This document shows, one piece after another, positions 1 through 6,571 of a stretch of 10,260 nt of DNA (position 1 is its first letter; each line of letters opens with the position of its first letter). The notes beneath the pieces are model-generated. The model ran no database searches. It was not told the DNA's origin and worked only from the letters and a program-made list of their open reading frames with translations. A program made the translations under genes and the position numbers. The stretch is from Candidatus Babelota bacterium (GTDB lineage: Bacteria > Babelota > Babeliae > Babelales > Vermiphilaceae), in the NCBI GenBank assembly GCA_013213985.1, contig JABSSP010000114.1, positions 1 through 10,260 of the forward strand. The letters run 5' to 3'.

Positions 1-83
1 CAATGCAAGATCACCCAGCGCTCACATCTTTTTATTCTAAACCAAAAAAGCCAAAAAGACAACCTCAATCTGCGTTAAAAAAA

Positions 84-159
84 TGGAGCTGGCGACAGGA
101 TTCGAACCCGTGACCTGCTGATTACAAATCAGCTGCTCTACCAACTGAGCTACGCCAGC
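84..159 (-). tRNA. tRNA-Thr (anticodon TGT)
   Basis: Read leftward, this is a complete 76-nt cloverleaf. The 7-bp acceptor stem is GCTGGCG/CGCCAGC, the D arm contains AGTTGGTA, and the anticodon stem GCTGA/TCAGC encloses loop TTTGTAA. The T loop is TTCGAAT and the CCA end is encoded. The T stem has one G-T wobble. Anticodon TGT reads ACA and other ACN threonine codons. It is the last of three tRNAs transcribed together. A run of seven T follows the CCA on the transcribed strand but no clear hairpin precedes it. Confidence 0.97.
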
Positions 160-172
160 ATATTTAGCGAAC

Positions 173-248
173 TGGAGCGGGAAACGGGACTCGAACCCGC
201 AACCTACAGCTTGGAAGGCTGTCGCTCTACCAGTTGAGCTATTCCCGC
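173..248 (-). tRNA. tRNA-Gly (anticodon TCC)
   Basis: This is a complete 76-nt tRNA on the minus strand. The acceptor stem is GCGGGAA/TTCCCGC, the discriminator is T, the CCA is encoded, and anticodon loop CTTCCAA sits in stem ACAGC/GCTGT. Anticodon TCC reads GGA/GGG glycine codons. It lies 9 nt downstream of tRNA-Tyr and 13 nt upstream of tRNA-Thr, so the three are almost certainly cut from one transcript. Confidence 0.97.
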
Positions 249-257
249 GGTCTTTTC

Positions 258-341
258 TGGTGGCGAGAGCAGGATTCGAACCTGCGAAGGCTAACCAGCG
301 GATTTACAGTCCGCCCCCTTTGACCACTCGGGAATCTCGCC
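258..341 (-). tRNA. tRNA-Tyr (anticodon GTA)
   Basis: This is a class II tRNA of 84 nt with acceptor stem GGCGAGA/TCTCGCC, anticodon loop CTGTAAA (GTA, tyrosine) and an encoded CCA. The extended variable arm between the anticodon and T stems is the hallmark of bacterial tRNA-Tyr. It is the first tRNA of the cluster, about 30 nt downstream of the promoter at 372-400. The order Tyr-Gly-Thr is the same as in the E. coli thrU-tyrU-glyT-thrT-tufB operon, but no tuf start is visible in the 83 nt beyond tRNA-Thr. Confidence 0.97.
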
Positions 342-371
342 TTCAATAAAATAACTTGCCTTGCAGTCAAT

Positions 372-400
372 AGAATATGTGTTTTCTACAAAGATTTCAA
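372..400 (-). promoter_or_regulatory. Promoter of the tRNA-Tyr-Gly-Thr cluster
   Basis: Read leftward, a -35 box TTGAAA (395-400) and a -10 box TATTCT (372-377) are separated by exactly 17 bp. Predicted transcription starts near 365, about 24 nt before tRNA-Tyr. Position, spacing and match to the sigma-70 consensus all fit a tRNA operon promoter. This is a pattern match only. Confidence 0.65.
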
Positions 401-485
401 GCCATTTTTTTCTTTTTTATAACATTTATCAAAAATGAGGTGACCACTACTATCCCTATCCCTGTAAAATCGGCCCATTAATGTA

Positions 486-529
486 TAACTGCTCATGTTT
501 TATTTTAACCTATAAAACATGAGCAGTTA
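486..529. repeat. Perfect 18-bp inverted repeat (long hairpin) after the Bfd-like gene
   Basis: Arms 486-503 and 512-529 are perfectly complementary over 18 bp and enclose an 8-nt loop. The core of the arm is AACTGCTCATGTTTTA. It starts about 20 nt beyond the stop of the leftward Bfd-like gene, so it would form a strong stem at the 3' end of that transcript. No U-tract follows on the minus strand, so it is not a textbook intrinsic terminator. It may be a 3'-end stabiliser, a processing site, an atypical terminator or a protein-binding palindrome. Confidence 0.7.
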
Positions 530-549
530 GGAATAGCAATAACGAAACC

Positions 550-759
550 CTACTTATCACCTAACTTTTCTTTTAAAATATCTTTGACTTCAGGTACACA
601 GCTATTGCACCCCGTTCCAACCAGTAAAAATTCAGAAAGCTGATCAAATGTTGTATAGCCATCCTCTATAGCCTGGCAAATCTCAGAATACATAACGCCC
701 ATGCACGTGCATACTAAATAATCAGGACGTTGCAATAGGCCGCTTTTTTTATTTGTCAT
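550..759 (-). CDS. Bfd-like [2Fe-2S] ferredoxin domain protein
   Basis: This small cytosolic protein (69 aa from the ATG) consists of a BFD-type [2Fe-2S] binding domain (Fer2_BFD family). Counting from an optional GTG at 762, the cluster ligands are C18, C20, C52 and C55. That gives CxC-x31-CxxC, the same spacing as E. coli bacterioferritin-associated ferredoxin. The helix-turn-helix-like pattern between the cysteine pairs also fits. Family members pass electrons to bacterioferritin to release iron, or occur as domains of larger redox enzymes. No bacterioferritin gene is visible here, so the partner is unknown. The start overlaps the end of tsaE (GTGATGACAAATAA), suggesting translational coupling. 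A GGG lies about 4 nt before the ATG, which favours 759 over the GTG at 762. Confidence 0.85.
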   Translation of the reverse strand: MTNKKSGLLQRPDYLVCTCMGVMYSEICQAIEDGYTTFDQLSEFLLVGTGCNSCVPEVKDILKEKLGDK

Positions 760-1204
760 CACACCCTTTTAACGAACACGATAAAATACGTTCATCTGCA
801 CCATTGTATTCAAGAGTAATATGACATACGTCTTTTTCTAAATGTGGCATAATTATGTCCGGCCACTCAATTAACGCTATACTTTTAGGTGCATAAAGAT
901 ATTCATCAAATCCTGATTCTACAAATTCATCGAGTAACTTTATACGATACAAATCAAAATGATTGAAGGTTATTCCCTTTTTATTTTTATATGAATTAAC
1001 ACAGACAAACGTAGGACTCGTAATTTCTTCTGTTATACCACACTTTCTAAGCAATGCTCGTACCAATGTTGTTTTGCCCGCACCTAAACTTCCTGTCAAC
1101 GTAATCACTTTACAATTCTTCATGTGATCGTAAACATGGTCAACCGCTTTTTTCAATTCGTCTAAACTATACACAAGGCGCACATCACACTTTGTCTGCT
1201 TCAT
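749..1204 (-). CDS. tsaE: tRNA threonylcarbamoyladenosine biosynthesis ATPase TsaE
   Basis: TsaE (YjeE family) is the small ATPase that works with TsaB and TsaD to put threonylcarbamoyl on A37 of tRNAs decoding ANN codons. At 151 aa it has the usual length. The Walker A loop GSLGAGKTT is at residues 38-46. It is followed by SPTF (63-66), the family signature HFDLYR (82-87) and a Walker B-like IEWPD (112-116). These are diagnostic and in the right order. It lies 3 nt downstream of the YacP-like gene and overlaps the start of the Bfd-like gene, so it is the middle gene of a three-gene leftward operon. No tsaB or tsaD is in the window. I see no lesion. Confidence 0.96.
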   Translation of the reverse strand: MKQTKCDVRLVYSLDELKKAVDHVYDHMKNCKVITLTGSLGAGKTTLVRALLRKCGITEEITSPTFVCVNSYKNKKGITFNHFDLYRIKLLDEFVESGFDEYLYAPKSIALIEWPDIIMPHLEKDVCHITLEYNGADERILSCSLKGCDDK

Positions 1205-1207
1205 GCC

Positions 1208-1792
1208 TTATAATTTCCTAATAATGTCTGCCATCTTACGCTCATTTTTTGATAGTTTATGTGTATCTTCATCTAGTTGTATATCATGAAGATCATCTTT
1301 TTGATCAACATACATACTACCTTCTGTCATAAGCTTATCAACCTCCTCATTCTCGTCTGATGACAATTTAACAACAGTACCTTTTTGTCTAGATGTTTTT
1401 TTTTCTTTTACTGCTGCCATACGATTTTCAACTATGTTACAAAATTCTAATGAACCAATTGATATCACTCCTTCTTGAGAAACCCATGCACATAGCTCTC
1501 TGTCAGAAGAAACTAATAACGGCTTTTTGTTTTTGTTTTTTTGAATATAATCCTGAATAACTTTGTCAGCAGTTTGTCGTGCACCAGAATAAATAACAAG
1601 AATGCCATGTTCATGTCCACGAGAAGGCCAATGATATGGCCCGCCATCAAACACAACAACCACGGTATGTTTGCGCAGTTTAGCATATGCAGCCATCTGC
1701 ATAATAAACTTGGTTCGTTTCCGATCAGAAATATCTCGTGACGGCAACGTTTGCTTGAGTACGTTGTACGCGTCTATAATAATTAACATCAT
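1208..1792 (-). CDS. YacP-like NYN domain ribonuclease
   Basis: This protein belongs to the NYN_YacP family, PIN-like metal-dependent RNases thought to act on structured RNA (Rae1 of Bacillus subtilis is the studied member). Numbering from the GTG at 1801, conserved acidic residues sit in IIIDAYN (D10), VVFDGG (D52), TADKVI (D79) and SSDREL (D100), in the normal spacing for the active site. The nuclease domain ends near residue 125. A charged tail of about 70 residues (many K, D, E) has no recognisable domain. Family members start directly before the first beta-strand, so I prefer the ATG at 1792 (MMLIIIDAYN). The GTG at 1801 has no ribosome binding site. It is the first gene of the operon with tsaE, 3 nt away, and is divergent from atpG. 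Confidence 0.88.
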   Translation of the reverse strand: MMLIIIDAYNVLKQTLPSRDISDRKRTKFIMQMAAYAKLRKHTVVVVFDGGPYHWPSRGHEHGILVIYSGARQTADKVIQDYIQKNKNKKPLLVSSDRELCAWVSQEGVISIGSLEFCNIVENRMAAVKEKKTSRQKGTVVKLSSDENEEVDKLMTEGSMYVDQKDDLHDIQLDEDTHKLSKNERKMADIIRKL

Positions 1793-1829
1793 TTCATCCA
1801 CTCAATGATTGCAAACTAAAAAAATCAAT

Positions 1830-1857
1830 ATTACACTTACAAAGCAGCTCTTATAGT
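1830..1857 (+). promoter_or_regulatory. Putative promoter of atpG
   Basis: A -10 box TATAGT (1852-1857) lies 16 bp after ATTACA (1830-1835), a 4-of-6 match to the -35 consensus. Transcription would start near 1864, about 25 nt before the atpG ATG. A GGGG at 1877-1880 serves as ribosome binding site 7 nt before that ATG. This 86-bp divergent gap must also hold the promoter of the yacP-like operon, for which I see no convincing boxes. Confidence 0.4.
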
Positions 1858-1887
1858 ACAAAACACAAATTTTTTTGGGGCAATGGT

Positions 1888-2742
1888 ATGGCTCAACTCG
1901 TTCAAATGCGACAACGCATTAAGACAATTGAAACAATAAAAAAAGTCACTAACGCTATGCGACTTATTTCAATGTCATCTCATACAAAAATGCAAGCAAA
2001 GCGTAAAATCCTTAACCATTACACAGAAACGATAAAAAATCTTTTCTATAAACTTAGAAAGAGTACTCCCTCATGGCGCAATCGCATTTTAATGCCAAAT
2101 CCTGAATTACCTCAGAAAACCCTCTTTATACTCATTGGATCACAAAAAGGTCTATGTGGAAATTTTAGCAGCGCTCTTTTTTCATATTTTACCAATAACG
2201 TAGAAAAAGACCAATACCAGAACGCAACACTCGTAGCAATCGGCAAAAAAGCTACCGACTATGTCAGAGGACTTAAAGGTATAAAAGTTAACACCAAGCA
2301 TGAAAAGATTAGTATTAATCAAATAGAACCGATTTCTACGGCAATCATTAGTATGATTATGGATACCGACACTCCTTTTACTTCAGTTGTTATTTTTTCC
2401 AATAAGATTAAAAACTTCTTTATACAAAAACCTTCTTCGACACAGCTCATACCCCTTGGACAAGAAAGTATAACAGTTGAGCCTCGAATAAACGAACCTT
2501 ATGTTTGGGAACAACCACCCGAAGAATTGCTTGGGTATCTTTCGCACGAACTTCTACACACCATGGTGTATAATTTACTTTTTGAATCGTTAATCGCTGA
2601 GCAAGCAGCTCGTTTTATCTCAATGGATAACTCAACAAGAAATGCACAAACCATCTTGGATACCACTAAGTTGGCATATAATAAATTGCGTCAGATGAAA
2701 ATAACCAGAGAATTAACTGAAATAACCGGAGCTCTTCACTAA
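1888..2742 (+). CDS. atpG: ATP synthase F1 subunit gamma
   Basis: The gamma subunit is the central rotor shaft of F1, coupling proton flow through Fo to ATP synthesis or hydrolysis at the cytosolic face of the membrane. At 284 aa it matches the family length. The N-terminal helix (RQRIKTIETIKKVTNAM, residues 9-25) and the C-terminal helix are both present. The latter contains ESLIAEQAARFISMDNSTRN and ends with TRELTEITGAL. These two helices form the coiled-coil shaft. A central Rossmann-like domain with SQKGLCGNFSS (about 89-99) is also typical. Unusually, atpA, atpD and atpC do not flank it. Upstream is a divergent nuclease operon, and 42 nt downstream is a sugar-nucleotide dehydrogenase. 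The gene looks intact. Confidence 0.96.
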   Translation: MAQLVQMRQRIKTIETIKKVTNAMRLISMSSHTKMQAKRKILNHYTETIKNLFYKLRKSTPSWRNRILMPNPELPQKTLFILIGSQKGLCGNFSSALFSYFTNNVEKDQYQNATLVAIGKKATDYVRGLKGIKVNTKHEKISINQIEPISTAIISMIMDTDTPFTSVVIFSNKIKNFFIQKPSSTQLIPLGQESITVEPRINEPYVWEQPPEELLGYLSHELLHTMVYNLLFESLIAEQAARFISMDNSTRNAQTILDTTKLAYNKLRQMKITRELTEITGALH

Positions 2743-2773
2743 GTTAAAAAATAAAAAAAAAGTAAGCACAAAA

Positions 2774-2778
2774 AAGGA
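2774..2778 (+). promoter_or_regulatory. Ribosome binding site fixing the long start of the UDP-glucose dehydrogenase
   Basis: AAGGA lies 6 nt before the ATG at 2785. The internal methionine at residue 31, where a normal dehydrogenase would start, has no purine-rich site before it (cttgcatgcaaaaat). The leader of about 27 residues is therefore likely to be translated. Confidence 0.65.
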
Positions 2779-2784
2779 TAATTA

Positions 2785-4092
2785 ATGAAGCTCAAAACCC
2801 TACTTAAAAATAAGACTCTGATTCTCTCTGTATTGCTCAGTATTACTGCATATCATTCTCTTGCATGCAAAAATATGTGCGTCATCGGAGCAGGATACGT
2901 TGGACTTATCGCTGGGTCTAAATTTGCTCAGATGGGAAATAATGTTATCTGTACAGATATATCACAATCAAAAATTAATGATCTTAACAACGGAATAAAA
3001 CCCATTTTTGAACCTGGCTTACAAGCAATAGTTAAAGAAGGTATGCACCAAGAAAAACTTTTTTTTACAACTGATGTTGAGCATGCCATACAAACAGCTG
3101 ATATTATTATTGTTGCCGTTGGAACCCCAATGGGCAAAGATGGGAGTTCAAATATTTCTGCACTTATCAATGTGATAGAAACAATCGCAAAAAACATGCA
3201 AGGCTACACAGTTATTTGCATTAAGAGCACGGTTCCTATTGGAACTAATAAGAATGTACTGTTACAACTTGATGAACATTGTGCGCCAGGTGCATTGTAC
3301 GATCTTGTTTTTAATCCTGAATTTTTGCGTGAAGGATCTGCTTTAAAAGATTTTAGTATTAATCCTATTGTACTCGGAAGTAATTCTCAAAAGGCACTCG
3401 ACATAATGACAGAATTATATTCGCCGCTTATTGAACGGGGATGCCCTTTAGTGCACACCGATTTGACAACAGCCGAAGCATTTAAATATACGTGGAACAG
3501 TTTTAGAATGACACGAATCATGTTTGTAAACGAACTGGCATGTCTGTGTAACACCGTCGGAGCAGATATTGAAACACTTGTTACAAGTATGAGCATGAGT
3601 GAACAATCAATGCCAACGAAAAATCTTAAACCAGGACCTGGTATTGGCGGTTCTTGCTTCCCCAAAGATAGCCGTGCACTTGCACATACAGCACGTAAGG
3701 TAGGAGAACGTTTCTGCATATTAGAAGCTGTTATAAAGGCAGATCAACTCCATAAACAAAAAATGATCACAACTATTTATGATTTGATGGATAATAACGT
3801 ACGTGGTAAAAAAGTTGCTATATGGGGATTATCATTTAAAGCAAACACAGATGACATTCGTGATTCAGTCGCTATTAAGATTATCAAGAAACTACTCGGT
3901 AACGGTGCAATTATACAAGCATATGATCCACAAGCAATGAAAAATATGCACGCTTTAATTCCTGATATATGTTATTGCACTTGCGCAGAAAAAGCCCTTG
4001 AAGATGCTGATATTTTAGTGATTGTAACTGAATGGCAAGAATTCACTCACGTCGATCTTAAAACAATAAAAACAAAATGCGTCAACCTATAA
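2785..4092 (+). CDS. ugd: UDP-glucose 6-dehydrogenase with N-terminal signal peptide, C-terminus frameshifted
   Basis: This enzyme oxidises UDP-glucose to UDP-glucuronate with two NAD+. The NAD-binding Rossmann motif is GAGYVG (residues 35-40). Next come VAVGTP (110-114), substrate-loop EFLREG (179-184), K234 and N238 of the central domain, and catalytic C291 in GPGIGGSCFPKD. The UDP-binding domain contains WGLSFKANTDDIRDS (347-361). These residues suit UDP-glucose better than GDP-mannose dehydrogenase. Two things are odd. First, residues 1-27 form a Sec-type signal: lysines, a hydrophobic core (TLILSVLLSIT) and a cleavage site at SLA/C. The fold proper starts at residue 31. Second, the frame ends at CVNL after residue 431, while the expected last 33 residues continue in another frame to 4178. 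Restored, the protein would be about 464 aa, or 437 without the leader, the normal family size. It follows atpG by 42 nt. Confidence 0.9.
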   Translation: MKLKTLLKNKTLILSVLLSITAYHSLACKNMCVIGAGYVGLIAGSKFAQMGNNVICTDISQSKINDLNNGIKPIFEPGLQAIVKEGMHQEKLFFTTDVEHAIQTADIIIVAVGTPMGKDGSSNISALINVIETIAKNMQGYTVICIKSTVPIGTNKNVLLQLDEHCAPGALYDLVFNPEFLREGSALKDFSINPIVLGSNSQKALDIMTELYSPLIERGCPLVHTDLTTAEAFKYTWNSFRMTRIMFVNELACLCNTVGADIETLVTSMSMSEQSMPTKNLKPGPGIGGSCFPKDSRALAHTARKVGERFCILEAVIKADQLHKQKMITTIYDLMDNNVRGKKVAIWGLSFKANTDDIRDSVAIKIIKKLLGNGAIIQAYDPQAMKNMHALIPDICYCTCAEKALEDADILVIVTEWQEFTHVDLKTIKTKCVNL

Positions 4093-4178
4093 TAATGGAC
4101 ACACGCAACTTACTCAACCCCCTGCAAGTCAAAAATAGTGGCTTTACCTATGTTGATTTAGGCAGAAAGCATTATTAA
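4077..4178 (+). pseudogene. Displaced C-terminal tail of the UDP-glucose dehydrogenase
   Basis: In the frame one base back from the dehydrogenase, these codons read MRQPIIMDTRNLLNP, then a stretch ending GFTYVDLGRKHY and TAA at 4176-4178. This is the family's conserved C-terminus (pattern: P-hydrophobic-D-x-R-N-L-x-x-P, later a G-F-x-Y-x-x-x-G-R block). It directly continues the UDP-binding domain of the upstream frame. One extra A in the runs at 4068-4072 or 4074-4077 would restore a single reading frame. The sequence is too well conserved to be an old relic, so the lesion is recent, a sequencing indel, or a programmed -1 shift. Confidence 0.85.
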
Positions 4179-4183
4179 AAACA

Positions 4184-5662
4184 ATGAAAACTAAATATAG
4201 TTTACTGACGAGTATCTTCTTATTCTTTAGCATAGTATCAAATAATGAAACACCCTTGGTGATTTTAATCTGTTCGTATAACAACGAACCGTGGATTGAA
4301 AAAAACTTAGATTCAGTATTTTGCCAACAGTACGAAAACTTTAGAGTCATTATTGTTGACGACGCATCTACAGACAAAACATTACAAAAATATAAAGAGT
4401 ATATTCACAATCATAATCTAGAAAAAAAAGTAACACTCATTCACAATAAACAACGTTGCAAAAAACTTAAAAATGTATACCTTGCTATTCATGAGCACTG
4501 CCATGACGATGAAGTGGTCGTACAAGTTGATGGCGATGACTTTTTAAACAATACTCATGTATTTGAGCGCATTGACTACGAATATCAAGATCCACACGTA
4601 TGGCTCACCTATGGTCAATTTAGACCCGTCCCTTTAACACAACACACTGGAAGACTAAAAATAAAACTATGCTCAGAAACTCCTGAAAAAATAATCGAGC
4701 AAAATAGTTTTAGAAAAGATAAATGGCGCTACACGCATGTACGAACATTTAAAGCTTGGCTCTTTAAATGCATTAGATTGCAAGATCTTATCTGTGATAG
4801 TGTTGTACCAGGCTTCGAAGGGCAGTTTTTCCCCGCATGCAACGATTTTGCTATCATGTTCCCCATGCTTGAAATGTGTCACTACAACTTTCGGTTCATT
4901 CCTGAAATTTTGTATGACTATAACATTGAAAATCCACATACTGGTTTCCGTAAAGAATTACAAACAATGATCGCATCAGCAAAAAATGTTCGCAAGCTTC
5001 CGCCCTATCAACCACTTGAAAAACCAACTAAAAATAAAGTAAATACCATTGTAAATGCTCAAGCAGATATTATTATTTGTTCAAAAGCACCAATAAAAAA
5101 TTTGCAACAAAAAATTCGTGATATTACACATAACATATCGGGGTTCGGTTCGATCATTGTACTTCACCAAGCCAATAACAAAACTCAGCATGAATGTAAA
5201 AAGAAACTCCAATATTTTAATAACATAACGTATGTTGGGCTGCCATCGAAAAGAACTCAAAAACATCTTGAGTCATACCTCATTGCAGAACTAAAAAAAT
5301 CACTTAATAAGTATGTTGTTTTTTGTACCGATACAAGTTCCACAACAAACCAATTTGATTGTAATCAGTGCATACAATGGTTAGAAAAAACATATGCACA
5401 TGCATGTTACATGGGATCAGCATTTCCAAAAACAATTAATCATCAACATTTACACAAGAACATCTATGCATGGAAGTTTAGTCAGGATCTAAAAAAAAAA
5501 ATAAAACCGTTTAGTAATATGACACTTTACCGAAAAAACGAAATTGTAAAAATTTTACAAAAGCAAAAAACAAGAGATATTAAAAGCTTTGTACGAAAAT
5601 TAGAAAGGGTACCTATTGATCAGAATAAGGTTGGACTGTTGTTAAGGCAAGAAAATAATTGA
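4184..5662 (+). CDS. Family 2 glycosyltransferase with N-terminal leader and an unassigned C-terminal half
   Basis: The N-terminal half is a GT-A, family 2 glycosyltransferase. It has LVILICSYNNEPWI (25-38), then IIVDDASTDKT (56-66) for nucleotide binding. The metal-binding DxD-type motif is VDGDD (115-119), and RTFKAWLF (187-194) and CNDFAIMFPMLEM (219-231) lie around the acceptor site. It would transfer a sugar from a nucleotide-sugar donor to an unknown acceptor. Residues 1-19 (MKTKYSLLTSIFLFFSIVS) are a hydrophobic leader resembling a signal peptide or anchor. No later ATG precedes the catalytic core. Residues 290-492 have alternating strand/helix character (ADIIICS, SIIVLHQ, KYVVFCTDTSS) and could be a second, degenerate GT-A-like fold; I do not recognise it. 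The start is 6 bases beyond the dehydrogenase tail, with no clear ribosome binding site, suggesting coupled translation. Confidence 0.87.
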   Translation: MKTKYSLLTSIFLFFSIVSNNETPLVILICSYNNEPWIEKNLDSVFCQQYENFRVIIVDDASTDKTLQKYKEYIHNHNLEKKVTLIHNKQRCKKLKNVYLAIHEHCHDDEVVVQVDGDDFLNNTHVFERIDYEYQDPHVWLTYGQFRPVPLTQHTGRLKIKLCSETPEKIIEQNSFRKDKWRYTHVRTFKAWLFKCIRLQDLICDSVVPGFEGQFFPACNDFAIMFPMLEMCHYNFRFIPEILYDYNIENPHTGFRKELQTMIASAKNVRKLPPYQPLEKPTKNKVNTIVNAQADIIICSKAPIKNLQQKIRDITHNISGFGSIIVLHQANNKTQHECKKKLQYFNNITYVGLPSKRTQKHLESYLIAELKKSLNKYVVFCTDTSSTTNQFDCNQCIQWLEKTYAHACYMGSAFPKTINHQHLHKNIYAWKFSQDLKKKIKPFSNMTLYRKNEIVKILQKQKTRDIKSFVRKLERVPIDQNKVGLLLRQENN

Positions 5663-5665
5663 AAT

Positions 5666-6400
5666 TTATTTTTTTATACCTTTGAGCATAGCAAGTTCTT
5701 GCGGAGTAAGTTTTCTCCAGCGTCCCACAGGCAATCCTTTTTTAACTAAGCCAGCATATGCAGTACGATCAAGCTTTATGACTTTGTAGCCAAGATATTC
5801 AAACAAGCGTCGAATGACTCTATATTTACCACTGTGCAATGTAATTTTAGCCCGTCCTTGGAAACGTTGTTTGTTAAATACTGAAACGAGATTATCTACT
5901 TTAACTATACCATCTTCCAGCTTTACACCTTTTCTGATTTTTTGTGCGTCTTTTGGTTGTAATGGTTTATCAAGAACAACGTTGTACGTTTTTTGTGCGC
6001 CATACCGTGGATGGCTTACCTTGTTAGCCAGATCACCATCATTGGTAAATAAAAGTAAACCAGTAGTGTGACGATCTAGTCGGCCAACAGGAAAAATTTT
6101 TGCTTTTGTCGCAGAACGCACCAAATCTAAAACTGTTTTACGTCCCTTTTCGTCAGAAACAGTGGTAATATAATCTTTGGGCTTGTTGAGTAAAATATAA
6201 ACTTTGGCTGCTTGTCGAATTACACGGTTCCCAATCTTGACAATATCGCCCTGTAAGAGTTTATGTGCGGAGTTAGTGATACGCACCCCATTGACCGTCA
6301 CTCGTCCACTAGCGATCAATTCTGGTGCCTGGCGACGTGAACATACACCTGCTTGGGCAATGTATTTGCTCAATGAACTATCTTGACTTACTTCACTCAT
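5666..6400 (-). CDS. rluB: Pseudouridine synthase, RsuA/RluB family
   Basis: This enzyme isomerises a specific uridine of ribosomal RNA to pseudouridine. An S4 RNA-binding domain (about residues 9-56, LSKYIAQAGVCSRRQA) precedes the catalytic domain. The latter contains GRLDRHTTGLLLFTNDGDL (106-124), with D109 the catalytic aspartate, and a late GKYRVIRRLF segment (family: GKNRQVRRM). At 244 aa it fits RluB, which modifies 23S rRNA, rather than longer family members. RsuA (16S rRNA) cannot be excluded. It is convergent with the glycosyltransferase (3-nt gap, no visible terminator) and divergent from radA. A perfect -10 hexamer TATAAT lies at 6440-6445 on the minus strand, without a good -35. 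GAGGA is about 12 nt before the ATG. Confidence 0.92.
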   Translation of the reverse strand: MSEVSQDSSLSKYIAQAGVCSRRQAPELIASGRVTVNGVRITNSAHKLLQGDIVKIGNRVIRQAAKVYILLNKPKDYITTVSDEKGRKTVLDLVRSATKAKIFPVGRLDRHTTGLLLFTNDGDLANKVSHPRYGAQKTYNVVLDKPLQPKDAQKIRKGVKLEDGIVKVDNLVSVFNKQRFQGRAKITLHSGKYRVIRRLFEYLGYKVIKLDRTAYAGLVKKGLPVGRWRKLTPQELAMLKGIKK

Positions 6401-6500
6401 ACTTGAAACATTCCTCTGATCAAGGCAAAAAAAAGAATTATTATACTTATAAGGATAACAAAAATGATAAAAAAATCACTGGCTAATACTACGTTTCACT

Positions 6501-6527
6501 TTGAAAAAAACATAAGTAGGTTATGCT
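6501..6527 (+). promoter_or_regulatory. Possible promoter of radA
   Basis: TTGAAA (6501-6506) and TATGCT (6522-6527) are separated by 15 bp, shorter than optimal. Transcription would start near 6534, leaving a leader of about 38 nt. A GATAAT at 6531-6536 is an alternative -10 without a partner. The rest of the 171-bp divergent gap shows no other structure. Confidence 0.3.
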
Positions 6528-6571
6528 AAGGATAATAGTAACCCTCTAAAAAATAACAATAAACGTACCCT

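Noticed and set aside
1..83. Plus-strand open frames entering from the left edge, such as one ending LNLR at 78 and one running into tRNA-Thr.
   Set aside because: They are too short and without recognisable motifs. A C-terminal gene end cannot be distinguished from random sequence here.
386..478. A 30-codon minus-strand ORF starting MGRFYRDRD between the hairpin and the tRNA promoter.
   Set aside because: It has no ribosome binding site, overlaps the tRNA promoter and resembles nothing known. It is short enough to occur by chance.
1541..1741. A 66-aa plus-strand ORF inside the YacP-like gene.
   Set aside because: It lies antisense to a well-supported coding frame and has no family resemblance.
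2928..3719. Two minus-strand ORFs (89 and 110 aa) within the UDP-glucose dehydrogenase.
   Set aside because: They are antisense shadows. The plus strand carries all the catalytic motifs in order.
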